Assembly (NCBI GenBank): GCA_019671135.1
Contig: JAHRHY010000025.1
Span: 372,001 to 436,000, forward strand
Length of the DNA stretch: 64,000 nucleotides
DNA from: Linnemannia hyalina
Lineage: Eukaryota; Mortierellomycota; Mortierellomycetes; Mortierellales; Mortierellaceae
Direction of reading: 5' to 3'
In this document: positions 54,821 to 64,000 of the stretch, in pieces
Layout: the number at the start of each line of letters is the position of its first letter
How positions within the stretch are numbered: position 1 is the stretch's first letter
Notes under the pieces: model-generated
Seen by the model: the letters and a program-made list of their open reading frames with translations, nothing else
Told to the model about the DNA's origin: nothing
The model's database searches: none
Made by a program: the position numbers and the translations under genes

Positions 54821-57287
54821 ATGGAATTCTCCATCGTTGACCAAGATCCCAACCTCTCACTTTCAAATGAAGAAAAGGCGTTGAGGATCATTCAATGTAT
54901 CCAAAGTCTACGAATTTCTTTTCGCGACTTTTTGGTAGTAGCCTTTCTCTCCGATGATACAATGATCGAGGCGTATGTGAACAAATTTTACGGCAACGAC
55001 GGACCCCAAGCGATCATCCAATGTTGGGACCGACTCTTCTTTGTCAATAAGCCGAGATACAATGACTCGTTCGAGGCAGCCATAATTGATGCTGTCACCA
55101 GTCGGACTAAACGCGATCTTCGCCGTATTACCAAAGCCGGATCCTTTCGATGTCCCTCAAACAAAGTGACCCGAGACTACTTCGATACATTCTCTCTTCA
55201 TACGATTGAATCAGAGCTCGAGAGACATGCGCCGTGTGTAACCAAAGTACTGCGAGGACTGCAAGGCTCACGACTGAGTCATCAAGGTGTCTTTGTTCCA
55301 GTTATGAAAGCAGTGGTATGTTTCAATCACAGCAACAAGTCTAATACTCTTCAATTGGAAGATGGGTAAGTTTCATAATGCACATTTCGTTAATCATACT
55401 TTACTTGCTATTTACTCGACGAGCCAGAAATACCAACTTTTTCGCTTCGTCCTCCACTTGATAGCCCTTTCTCTGTACACTGTTGGATGTCCTAAACGCT
55501 CTCGGACTCACAGTGTCTTACACCACCGTATATAAAGCACTTCGAGCTCTCACGCAGGATCGAATGAGGACGATTCAACAACTCGCTAAGACAATGCCTA
55601 TTATCATTTTGTCGTACAATCTCAATTGGATCGACGGGGTGCATCACCAGCTATTAAGCAATCCATCGACCGTTCGTAACACCACAACTATAACGATCGT
55701 TATCGGCGAGAATCTCGAGAACGACCTGCACGGGCCTATTGAACAACCGCACATTCGGCATCTTTTACAGGAGACAACAATGACAATATCCACAGCGAGG
55801 AAGATGATGATAGCAACGAAGACGCGTTCTGGCCTGTAGCACGATTTCACCTCTTTAACGTCTTGCAAAAATCCCACGAGCCGTACCGCATGTTTGTGAC
55901 CGCGTTCAAGATCCCAGACGGCACCCTCCTTGGATCTACCCCAACCATGGCATTCGAGATTGGGCTACTGGATATTGGTCAATCAACAGTCGCCGGCAAC
56001 ATCCAAGTTATTGAACATGTGCAGGAGCTACTGGATCTACCCGAGGAGTTTTTCGTGACACGGAAATTAGGTCTTGTTGGAGATCTTCTTACCATCTCCA
56101 GATTCCACAGTGCAAAACAACGGCGTGCTTCCGAAATCGACTCCTTGCCTTCCGATCGGTGGGAATGGGCTGTTCTCATTTTCGGGCTGTTCCACCTCCA
56201 GATGACGACTGTCAAAGTTATTATGCGCACTCATTACGGCTCTCACGACACTTCTGGCTCTTTGGCTTATAACATCAGCTTGCTTGACCGCAAACGCATT
56301 GACCAGGATGCAAAGTTCTATCATGATGCAAAGGAGCTCTTGATATCCTCGTTTTACGCCATGGTCCGGCGGATTTGGCTGGTTATGATGGGGAAGGCGG
56401 ACAGTACTTCAGGTTTGGCGGAAGGTCTAGAGGAAATGCGCCGTGATCTTGGTGGCGACGACTCTCAAGTGCAGGAGAAACTCATTATAATGGCCAAGTC
56501 TATATACGACACATATTTTGTCCGCCATTCCGTCCTTTTGGATACTCTCTGTCCAGCCGATGTCAACGCAGCATTGTTTATCAAGGACACGGTCATCTAC
56601 CTCGAACTCTGTGCTGCCATCAAGCACAGAGACATCAATCGCCTTCAAGCTATCCTCAAGCCTCTTACCATTACGATGAGTGCTGGAGGCAGTCCTTACT
56701 ATGCACTTGAGCTTTTGCGGATGTACTATGGAGTTCGATATGCGTGGACAAATTTGAGGACCGAGGCCATTTTTTCTTCCATGCTGATGAACACCAAGGG
56801 AGCGGAGGACTCGTTTATTCCGTTGGATCTCTATCGGGAATTCAACAACAAGCTCGTCAAGGAGTGCATCAAACGTCAAGGAAGCAATAGGTCAATGGAA
56901 AGTCTTAAAAACGTAACCACCCCCAACATTCGCCTACTCGACACCATTGCCACCGACGTGGAGGACGAGCTCGGAGTACCATTCAACAGCGCCTTTCACA
57001 GGACAACGTCGACTGACGACTACATTAGGGCTATCATAAACTCGCTTGTAAAGCACGATATCCTTAGCGGGGAAGTGCGTCCAAAAGCTATTAACAGCGA
57101 TGAAGTGATTGTCAAGAACCTCATGGATGTGAGTCTTACCAAATTAATTACAGGGGGGTTTGACGCCTTTCTCGAGCGCGTTGAGAGAGAGGATTGTAGT
57201 TTTTTGCTTAGAGAGATAGAGACAGGCATTGCTCATGACAACGTTGATTCATTCAACTATCTTTCATCACTTATCCCCAAAGAATAA
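54821..57287 (+). pseudogene. DUF6589-like protein gene of the palindromic element (frame breaks)
   Basis: ATG 54821 opens MEFSIVDQDPNLSLSNEEKA. The first part ends NHSNKSNTLQLEDG at a canonical gtaagt donor (55366). The next part starts after ttgatag (55464) and reads LLDVLNALGLTVSYTTVYK and PIIILSYNLNWIDGVHHQLL, but this junction is one base out of phase; using gtatgt at 55316 keeps the phase but drops the NxLQ motif. A second shift near 55765 (or an unusual 95-base intron 55676-55770) leads to a 500-residue open frame with EWAVLIFGLFHLQMTTVKVI, SLLDRKRIDQDAKFYHDAKE and YYALELLRMYYGVRY. Order and motifs fit the fungal DUF6589 family, whose function is unknown. With both doubtful introns the protein would be about 740 residues. 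It may be functional, or newly broken. Confidence 0.6.
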
Positions 57288-57317
57288 ATTACAAAAGATA
57301 TTGTTTATTCATTGTTT

Positions 57318-59860
57318 TTACTTATTGTTCTGGCGGGCCTTTTTTCTCGGTTCGCCCCACATTACAATTTCCAACTCCTTTCGGTGTTGCGTGGCCACCT
57401 TCTGTTGGCGTTGTGTGGTCTCCTGCTGTTGTTGCGATGTTTGGGTACCAAAAGGTCTTTTACGACACTTCTGCTTGGTGCTAGCGCCTTTGATGTTGGT
57501 GGCCAGTGCCTCCTTGAAGGTCTCCCTCAATTTCAGCAGGCGTCCCAGTAACTCTCCTGGCCAAGAGTTGTCGAGAGGTCTCCATTTGATTTGAGAATGA
57601 ATATCTTCAATGGTGGTTATTTTGTCGAAGTTTTCCTTGAGCTTGACAACGGAGGGGTCCGGTAAAATGTGATGCTCATCAATGAAGAATAAACTTCGTC
57701 AATCTCTGTCGTTCAAAAGTCGTGCGCCTCCAATGCAAAATGTCCCACACTTGCTCCCTCTGCTCGGCTGTCGACTTGAACCGGCTTGCTGTAGAGAACT
57801 CCGTCACAAATGTCAACTCCAGTGCTGCCTTGTGCGCCTTACTCCTGCAGTTGGTACATCATTTAGAACGGTCGGACGGAGGCACATGTTTGTCGCTAAA
57901 CTTCAAATTCAGGATCCTCCTGAGACATCCTCTTGCCTTGATAAACTCGTTAAGATCCTTGTCCTTCGTCTGGTCCTTGTTTCGTCCGTCAGGGTTGTAG
58001 GCAAGTAGTATTCCTTCGCCAATCATGCTCGGGTCTCGGGCTGCACAACCAACACGCTGGGCAAGGATGATAAGGTTGCCTGGTGCCAAGTACTGAACAA
58101 CGCGCTCTATATCACTCACGTCACATCCCATGCCAGCCGCTTCGGTAGCCAACAAAACACGGATGCGGTTGGTTCTGAGAAGAGAGAGCGCCTCTTGGAG
58201 GTGACAGGTAGAGTTGGTGGAATGAAAGGGTTGAATGAGATGTCGGTGGGTGAGGGGTATTCTCCTACTCAGATACTTGTAGGCACTGTCTAACGTGTTT
58301 GTGCTGTCGAAGTAGATGATCGTTTTTTTGAAATCCAGAGTAAACAGGAAATCCCTGAACCCTCTTCCTTTTGAACAGAAGTTCTTAAAGTAGCGAACGT
58401 CGTAGAAAAGATTGGGTCGATCCGTGCCAGCGTGTATGACGGTGCCCTGCTTGTAGTGGAGACTTTTTCTGATCTTCTCAAGGGTGTCGTCGGGTAGAGT
58501 TGCCGAAAGAGCAACAAAGGCAACGCCTGCACGGACCCTAGAACGCAGTCTGCCCAGATCGCCATATGAGGTCCGGAACTCTCCACCCCAGGATTCAATG
58601 CAGTGAGCTTCGTCTATCACTACCGCCATCAAACGACGTCTCCATCCATCCAGCTGCCAAAGCTCCTTCAGGCGATCGGATTTGAAAATGAACTCGGGAG
58701 TCAAGAACACTGCTCTGTATTTTCCTTTTGCAAGTTGTTGAACTATGCTCCTGGGCACGTTCTGGTTGCTGCTGAGAGTTGTACACATAATAATGATAGC
58801 CTCCAGCTTGTCGCGTTGATCCTGCATCAGCGCCTTCAAGGGTGAAATGACTAGAATCGTCCGATCCTCCCAATGAGCCAATGGAAGAAAGAAGGCGATG
58901 GTTATCCTCCACCCACATCCCGCTATGAGAATACAGTCCTTTCCTTGGCTAACATGCTCCGTGACCTGCAGCTGCTCGTCCTTGGGCTCAACTCCAAAAA
59001 CATTCTTGCATCTCTGTGTCATCTCATCCCTGGAAAACGCACGCAAACTGGGACAAAGTGGTCCGAAATCGGCAGCGGCAGTGGTGGTTGCATCGGTGAT
59101 GTGAAGGGATGGCTCTACAAGAGATGGCTGACCGTCGTGGCTATAAGTGTCCTGCCAATCAGCGTCAATGTCGTCGTCACTCTGAAAACCATAGCGCTCA
59201 AGCTCGTCCTTGTTGAACTCCCTCATATCCACCACGTCATTATTCGAGTTGTCGTCGTCGAGAAAAGGATTATCATGGGAAATGATCGTGTATTCCTGTG
59301 TGCTTGTAACGGCTGTGTCACTTATCGGCAACTCAGGATGGGGACCGACGCCAACGTCATAGTCAGAATGGTCCTCCGTGAACGAGACAACACCCATCTC
59401 CACTGCAGGCGCGGGCTCAGGACTGAATTGTGGATGTGGACTGGAAGACTGAGCAACAATCTCAAGGAGGGCCGACACCATTTCACTCTGGACTCCATTG
59501 CCCGTCCACCCTTGAAGATACCCCGAAGGACCAGCTTCCGGATTCTCATCCTCCTCATTCAAGGGCAAGGTTCCGCGATAGTCCGCTATGTTGTCGAGCG
59601 TGATGGTATGGACTTCATTACGATCCAACTCTTGCATTTTCAGTCGCAACATCGTCATCCCCCCCATCCTCCTCATCCTCATCCTCATTCCACAGTACTC
59701 CGAGTGGATATCGCGTTGGTGATGTGGGATGATTGTTAAAGGGATTTCAAGCTGGGCGTCCCGTAACGGATAGCTCACTTAGACTTCTGCTTATGTCGAA
59801 GGATTCCAAGGCCTGAGATTGCCTGGGTGGAGTAGAGTAACATGGCGTTTGAGGATCCAT
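57318..59860 (-). pseudogene. RecQ-like DEAH helicase of the palindromic element (frame breaks)
   Basis: The proposed first exon, 59860-59779, starts MDPQTPCYSTPPRQSQAL inside the right arm and ends at gtgagc; an acceptor at 59631 restores the frame. The helicase core shows FGVEPKDEQLQVTEHVSQGK, VISPLKALMQDQ, the Walker B box VIDEAHCIESWG, FVALSATLPDD and motif VI QRVGCAARD. The Walker A position reads AGCGWRITIAF, without the GKS/T lysine, and motif VI lacks the usual GRAGRD. A Zn-binding region (CLRRILNLKF and CTNC) is split by TGA at 57859-57861, and a one-base shift near 57680 precedes the last open part (DPSVVKLKENFDKITTIEDI), which ends at 57318. Only 30 bp separate it from the converging gene. 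ATPase activity as written is doubtful. Confidence 0.75.
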
Positions 59861-60387
59861 GGTTGATGTGTTGCGATGATAGGGGACGAGGTGATGCAAG
59901 CGACTGGCGAGAAACTGTCGGCAATAGAAGGACGGGTGATTGGAGGACGAGAGCTGTAATGTATAACAGAGAACGATAGGTCAGTACATGAAAGGAAAAT
60001 AGGAGCAACCTAAGGGCTATTTTGGGACAAAACATAGGAGCAAGAGTGCTTGCGTTGCTGTACCTGGAGGAGAGGCAACGAAGCGATTACATAGACGAGC
60101 AAGGACGGACACACTTGACACAGACACAGATACAGACACGGCTGGAGCAGACGACACGGCAAGCGAGACTGGGTGTGAAAAGAAGGAGAGCAGCTAATAA
60201 TTAGAAGAAAGATACGCGTCCAATATGAATGTATAAAGAGGGGTGTTTGTGTTGCTGTCTGTACGTGAGACTGGGATAGGCAACGATGGAGGGACAAGGC
60301 GGACAACACAATCGACACAGACACAGATGCAGACACAGATGCAGACACAGATGCAGACACAGCAAGATCAGGGCAAATGCACAAAAG
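59861..60387 (-). promoter_or_regulatory. Right-arm promoter and leader of the RecQ-like gene
   Basis: Reverse-complement copy of 54294-54820, with the same microsatellite, donor-like site and Kozak-like aaccATGG context. Confidence 0.6.
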
Positions 60388-60716
60388 AGAGAATAGGGTG
60401 AATAAGAATAAGTTGAGGAAGAGTGAAGCGAAATGGGTAAAGTGTTTTAATGAGAGAATAGGGTGAATAAGAATAAGTTGAGGAAGAGTGAAGCGAAATG
60501 GGTAAAGTGTTTTAATGAGAGAATAGGGTGAATAAGAATAAGTTGAGGAAGAGTGAAGCGAAATGGGTAAAGTGTTTTAATGAGAGAATAGGGTGAATAA
60601 GAATAAGTTGAGGAAGAGTGAAGCGAAATGGGTAAAGTGTTTTAATGAGAGAATAGGGTGAATAAGAATAAGTTGAGGAAGAGTGAAGCGAAATGGGTAA
60701 AGTGTTTTAATGAGAG
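60388..60716. repeat. 65-bp tandem repeat, five copies (right arm)
   Basis: The same unit as at 53839-54293, reversed (gaatagggtgaataagaata at 60391, 60456, 60521, 60586 and 60651). Two units fewer than the left arm, while the sequence on either side is otherwise the same. Confidence 0.95.
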
Positions 60717-61208
60717 AAGGATGGCCAAGGTTACCATGGGTCATTTATGGCTCGCTCGTTAAGGCCGCTGTCAATTAGAGAAATACTGGTCAATTACATA
60801 TCGTGATGTCAGACCTCACCCCTCTTTCCTTTTTGGGATCCCGTTGAGTTGCGCTGGATGCCAGCCAGCCGTCATATGAAGAGTGTCCAAAGAAATCGAA
60901 AAGATTTCCAACCCTCGCAATATGAAACGGATGGAAGCTGGAGCCGAGCCTATAGTTCTGATACTGGGTGGGTGCGAGTTGCATCATTTCGGGACGTAAT
61001 TATCGCGCCCACTATCCTGTATTCCGATGTCGCAGTCACCTTGAATATTTATCATAACTTGTTATTGCTTGATAAGCTGATAATTGGTAATCCAAAACTA
61101 GCGTCACCACCAGTGGTCCGAGGTCATTGCTCATCCCCAGCTCTCATTCCTCACTTTTATAACAAACCCAACAACACCCCTCATCCATCTTCCCCCACCC
61201 CTCCAACA

Positions 61209-62159
61209 ATGCCTCACAACATCCTCATCATCGGCGCAACCGGCAACACCGGCCGCAGCGTGCTCGCCCACCTCCCCGCCCTCCTCACCAGCGCAGGCCT
61301 GGACTACCAAATCCTAGCCCTCACTCGCTCCCTCACCAGCCCCGCCTCCCAGTCCCTCTCACTCCTCCCCCGCGTCACCATCCTCGAAAAAGACTGGACC
61401 ACCATCACAACCTCCTGGCTGCTCGCCAACTCCATCCAGCGCATCTACGTCGCGCCGCACAACCTGCCCACGCAGTTCTTCGACGAGTCGGCCCTGCTCG
61501 TCGCTGCGCTCGCGGCAGGCGTGAAATACATCGTTAAGCTGTCTACGAATCTGTGTTTCATTGGCCCCGCGAGCCCGGTGTATTATGGGCGCGCGCACTG
61601 GGCGGTCGAGGAACTGCTTTCGACGCCTGAGTATGGGGATGTTATGTGGACAGCGCTGAGACCGAATGTCTTCACGAGTTCCTTTCTGGGGAATACTGTG
61701 GACTGGATCAAGGAGTATAGGGAGACAGGCACGCAGACTTGTCTTAATGTCATCCCTGCCGCAGATGTCCCCATCGCGCTCATCGACCCCGCGGACGTAG
61801 GCCGCGCCGCCGCGGCCCTCCTCGCGCTCCCGAACCCTTCGCCACACAATCGGAAACGGTACGTGCTCAGTGGCCCCGCGGACGTGACAGGCCGGGACAT
61901 CGCCGACATCGTGGGACGAGAAGCCGGTGTGTCGGTTGCAGAGACAAAATTCCAGTATCAGGACTGGTTGGAGGGGTTGGCGAGCCAGGGGTATGGAGAG
62001 AGTGCTGTGGAGTCGATACGCGCGGGCATTGAGATGGTGTGGGACGGGAGGAGCGGGTTGGAGGGTGCGCCGACGGCGGGGGAGATGTTGAGGTTGTGTC
62101 CGCCGAGCGTGGGTGTTGCGGAGTCGCTGAGGGCGGCGCTTGAGGGGAGGGGTGAGTAG
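61209..62159 (+). CDS. NmrA-like NAD(P)-binding protein (right-arm copy)
   Basis: 316 residues, identical in sequence to the left-arm copy, starting at the ATG after a ttttataac box and carrying IIGATGNTGRS. As the two copies lie in the arms of a palindrome they point outward, away from the inner genes. Identity over the whole gene implies a very recent duplication or continuing gene conversion. It may be a passenger gene captured by the element or contribute to it; the sequence does not tell. Confidence 0.88.
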   Translation: MPHNILIIGATGNTGRSVLAHLPALLTSAGLDYQILALTRSLTSPASQSLSLLPRVTILEKDWTTITTSWLLANSIQRIYVAPHNLPTQFFDESALLVAALAAGVKYIVKLSTNLCFIGPASPVYYGRAHWAVEELLSTPEYGDVMWTALRPNVFTSSFLGNTVDWIKEYRETGTQTCLNVIPAADVPIALIDPADVGRAAAALLALPNPSPHNRKRYVLSGPADVTGRDIADIVGREAGVSVAETKFQYQDWLEGLASQGYGESAVESIRAGIEMVWDGRSGLEGAPTAGEMLRLCPPSVGVAESLRAALEGRGE

Positions 62160-63165
62160 ATTTCGGTTCTCGAGGTAGGTTGGAGGAGTCGGATGGGACG
62201 CCAGATCTGTCTAATTGCCAAGTCACCCCTATCTTCCGCTCACGGCTAATTCCTGACACAGCCACCACCAAACACCTGGGAACCAGGCCAGGCCGAAAAG
62301 ATGAAGAATTAGAAGACGGATAATCCATGCCGCATAATAAAAATGCTCAAAACTTTCTCTCTGCGCTCGCTCTGCAGTCCAAGTATTTTGCACGGGTCTA
62401 CTGCGAGGAATATGGATCATGTCAAAAAAAAAGAGTCGGATGGGAAAGTAGAAAGTGGATGTGGATCGTGCACCAAAGAATTGGAGCTGAGGAAGGTCGG
62501 GATGGATCCTCATCAACATGGGTGAAAAAAAAGGAAAAGAGTATGCTCTCCCTCTGCGCTCCGAGCCAGGTCATGTAATTTATTTTGTATGAGATATGAG
62601 AAGCTGAATACCATGATGTCGCCCTATTTAAAACCTGGAAACAATGGTTAGCAACGCGTACAATCATATTGTCTCCTCATGCCCTACAGTGCCAAATTGC
62701 AACCGCGTGAAGGTCATCCACGTCTGGAAGGCGATGGTATACCTGAGTATTGCCGTGGACTTCCAGTTCAATATGAAGAACAAAAGTCAAAAGTCGGTAA
62801 AATAAATCAGAAAAAGCAGAAGGGGCCAAATTGCTCCATCCTTCGTTTTTATTGCTGTTACAAAAAGATGTGGTGGCTAGGCAGTGGCGGCGATGCCTTA
62901 GGTTAGCAGTCATATTCTTTAGTAGATAGTATTAGTAGTGCGCCGAGCCTTCTTGTCTGCTCTTTGTCCTTTTACACATCACTTCTTGGACGAGAGCAGT
63001 ATTGACAAGAGTTTCGCTGGCGCGCTGCAGTGTATCGTTTCGTGTGATTCTTTTAGGATGCTATTATCACTTCCCCCCCTCCAACCTACCACCCTCCCCC
63101 GTACCAATTGAGGACTTCACAGCGGCCCTACAACTCTGGCCTTCGACCCTCTCCCCTGAGTAACA

Positions 63166-64000
63166 GTACCTTGTGGGTGACCAATGTTTTTTATCATTTT
63201 TAACGAGTGGGAAAAATGTATGTTATCCCTTCGATTGATTCTGGAACTTTTATGTTCCAGATTGTTACACGCGTTTCGTTTAGGGTCAATGTTCCCTTCA
63301 CATTTACAAAAAATTGGGCAATGAGATCCTTCCCAATGTAAACATGAAAGCGAGGGGGCTTTGGTGAGAGGAACATCATCTCTTTTTTTTCCCCACGAAC
63401 CCATCATTCGCAGCGAATGCCACTTTGAAAATTGCTCTATTAATTCGGATGCTCGACACTCCTGTCGACATGGAGCTCGACGATGTTGTAGGATCCAAGA
63501 AAAAAAAAAGATGAGCAGATTCGCTGTTCTCTTCCCCCTTTTGTGCGTTTTAGTGAGGCAAAGAAATAACAAAGGATTTGTCACCTTAGAGGCTGGAAGT
63601 ACAACCGTCGTAAAAGAAATATGTACCAAAAAGCCTGACAGTCGAAGGGATAATTCACTCATTCAGTCACATCAACGCTCTTCATCAATTGCCTATGGCC
63701 ACAAAAGAGCTCGAAGGCAATGACACACATGCAGATATCTTCCCCGTGATTAAAAAAATAATCACGCACAAACTACGCGTACTGCTTTTTCCTCATATGA
63801 ATGTGAGTGTTATTTTAAACAACAATAATAAACAAGCCAAGAATGAAGTGTCGTTTTTGCATCTCTGTGGTGGATCCTAGAAGAAAGATATGTAAAGGAA
63901 TGTACAGTCGCGGCAGCGCTGGTTTTTAGAAATGGTGAGGAGGTTCACATTAGCTGTGTCTAGATAAAAGTTATGCTACATTCCGCTTCAACCTCTCTAA
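63166..64000. other. Flanking DNA right of the element
   Basis: AT-rich, with an open stretch at 63361-63723 that has no recognisable domain. The sequence cttgt occurs at 63170-63174 and also directly outside the left tip (51278-51282), a weak candidate target duplication. No gene is supported. Confidence 0.4.

Larger units (their letters stand above)
51283..54825 (+). repeat. Left arm of the palindromic element
   Basis: About 3.54 kb that matches 59856-63165 in reverse complement almost perfectly over its inner 3 kb; the arm-borne gene gives the same 316 residues in both. Order from the tip: the terminal block shared with 32.4 kb, a small internal duplication of ctgcagcgtgccagcgaaac (51426 and 51521, left arm only), the NmrA-like gene, seven 65-bp repeats, and a promoter region with tgtctgcatc repeats. 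It ends at 54825, five bases into the coding region of the inner gene. Confidence 0.95.
59856..63165 (-). repeat. Right arm of the palindromic element
   Basis: About 3.31 kb, the reverse complement of the left arm. It begins tccatggttgatgtg (inner edge, five bases of the RecQ-like coding region) and ends ctgagtaaca at 63165. It is shorter than the left arm by two 65-bp units and by the roughly 95-bp left-only duplication. The outer 300 bp are less similar to the left arm than the inner 3 kb, as if one tip had been changed or conversion did not reach it. Confidence 0.95.

Noticed and set aside
55483..55540. Second plausible frame reading YTVGCPKRSRTH at the start of the DUF6589-like exon 2
   Set aside because: It resembles the family's PKR motif, but it ends quickly, while the alternative frame (LLDVLNALGLTVSYTTV) continues for over 90 residues with family motifs.
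51279..63174. Possible 5-bp target duplication cttgt around the palindromic element
   Set aside because: The right copy lies four bases beyond the tip, and a 5-mer match within a few offsets is likely by chance.
1..64000. tRNA genes, CRISPR arrays, bacterial operons
   Set aside because: No A/B-box pairs or cloverleaf candidates were noticed, the repeats have no spacer structure, and the genes are spliced and fungal in type.

Overview
The window looks like nuclear DNA of an early-diverging fungus, most likely Mortierellomycotina (Mortierella/Linnemannia type); this is inference from gene content. Genes are spliced with short GT-AG introns, there is a local expansion of F-box/LRR-like proteins, standard fungal trafficking genes sit beside gypsy-type LTR debris, and the decayed transposon genes are of kinds common in that group. 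No prokaryotic operons, tRNA genes or CRISPR arrays were seen.

Layout. 1-7 kb: a decayed type-B carboxylesterase followed by an intact paralogue, then a secreted S41 (CPAF-like) peptidase. 7.4-10.5 kb: remains of a PIF/Harbinger DNA transposon, with a broken DDE transposase (+) converging on a broken Myb/SANT-like partner (-). 10.5-16.7 kb: three F-box genes, the last two being a tandem duplication that includes flanking DNA. 16.8-23.8 kb: beta-adaptin (-) and Vps52 (+), diverging from a 398-bp intergenic region. 23.9-31.1 kb: a 929-residue F-box/LRR-like gene (-) and a bZIP transcription factor (+). 31.2-37.9 kb: a graveyard with a head-to-head inverted 28S rDNA fragment, a gag-like relic, an LTR, an LRR fragment and a composite transposon relic. 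38.0-41.4 kb: an intact VIT-VWA-WGR gene. 42-51 kb: an F-box exon, a large GGATTG-core tandem array, two head-to-head zinc-finger paralogues (one split by a solo LTR), a second solo LTR with target-site duplication, and a truncated gypsy reverse transcriptase.

51.28-63.17 kb is the most unusual part: an 11.9-kb palindromic element. Its two arms of about 3.3-3.5 kb are nearly identical inverted repeats. Each arm carries the same NmrA-like NAD(P)-binding gene and an array of 65-bp repeats (7 copies left, 5 right). The 5-kb centre holds two genes running tail to tail, a DUF6589-like protein (+) and a RecQ-like helicase (-). Both start codons sit at the inner edge of the arms, so both genes appear to be driven by copies of one promoter. 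Both inner genes carry breaks although the arms are almost identical. About 310 bp of the arm's outer end also occurs next to the 28S rDNA fragment at 32.4-32.75 kb, linking the element to rDNA or its spacer.

Gene models for the intact spliced genes were checked for GT/AG ends and reading phase across every junction. Decayed genes are given as spans. Several breaks fall in homopolymer runs, so base-calling error cannot be excluded for those.
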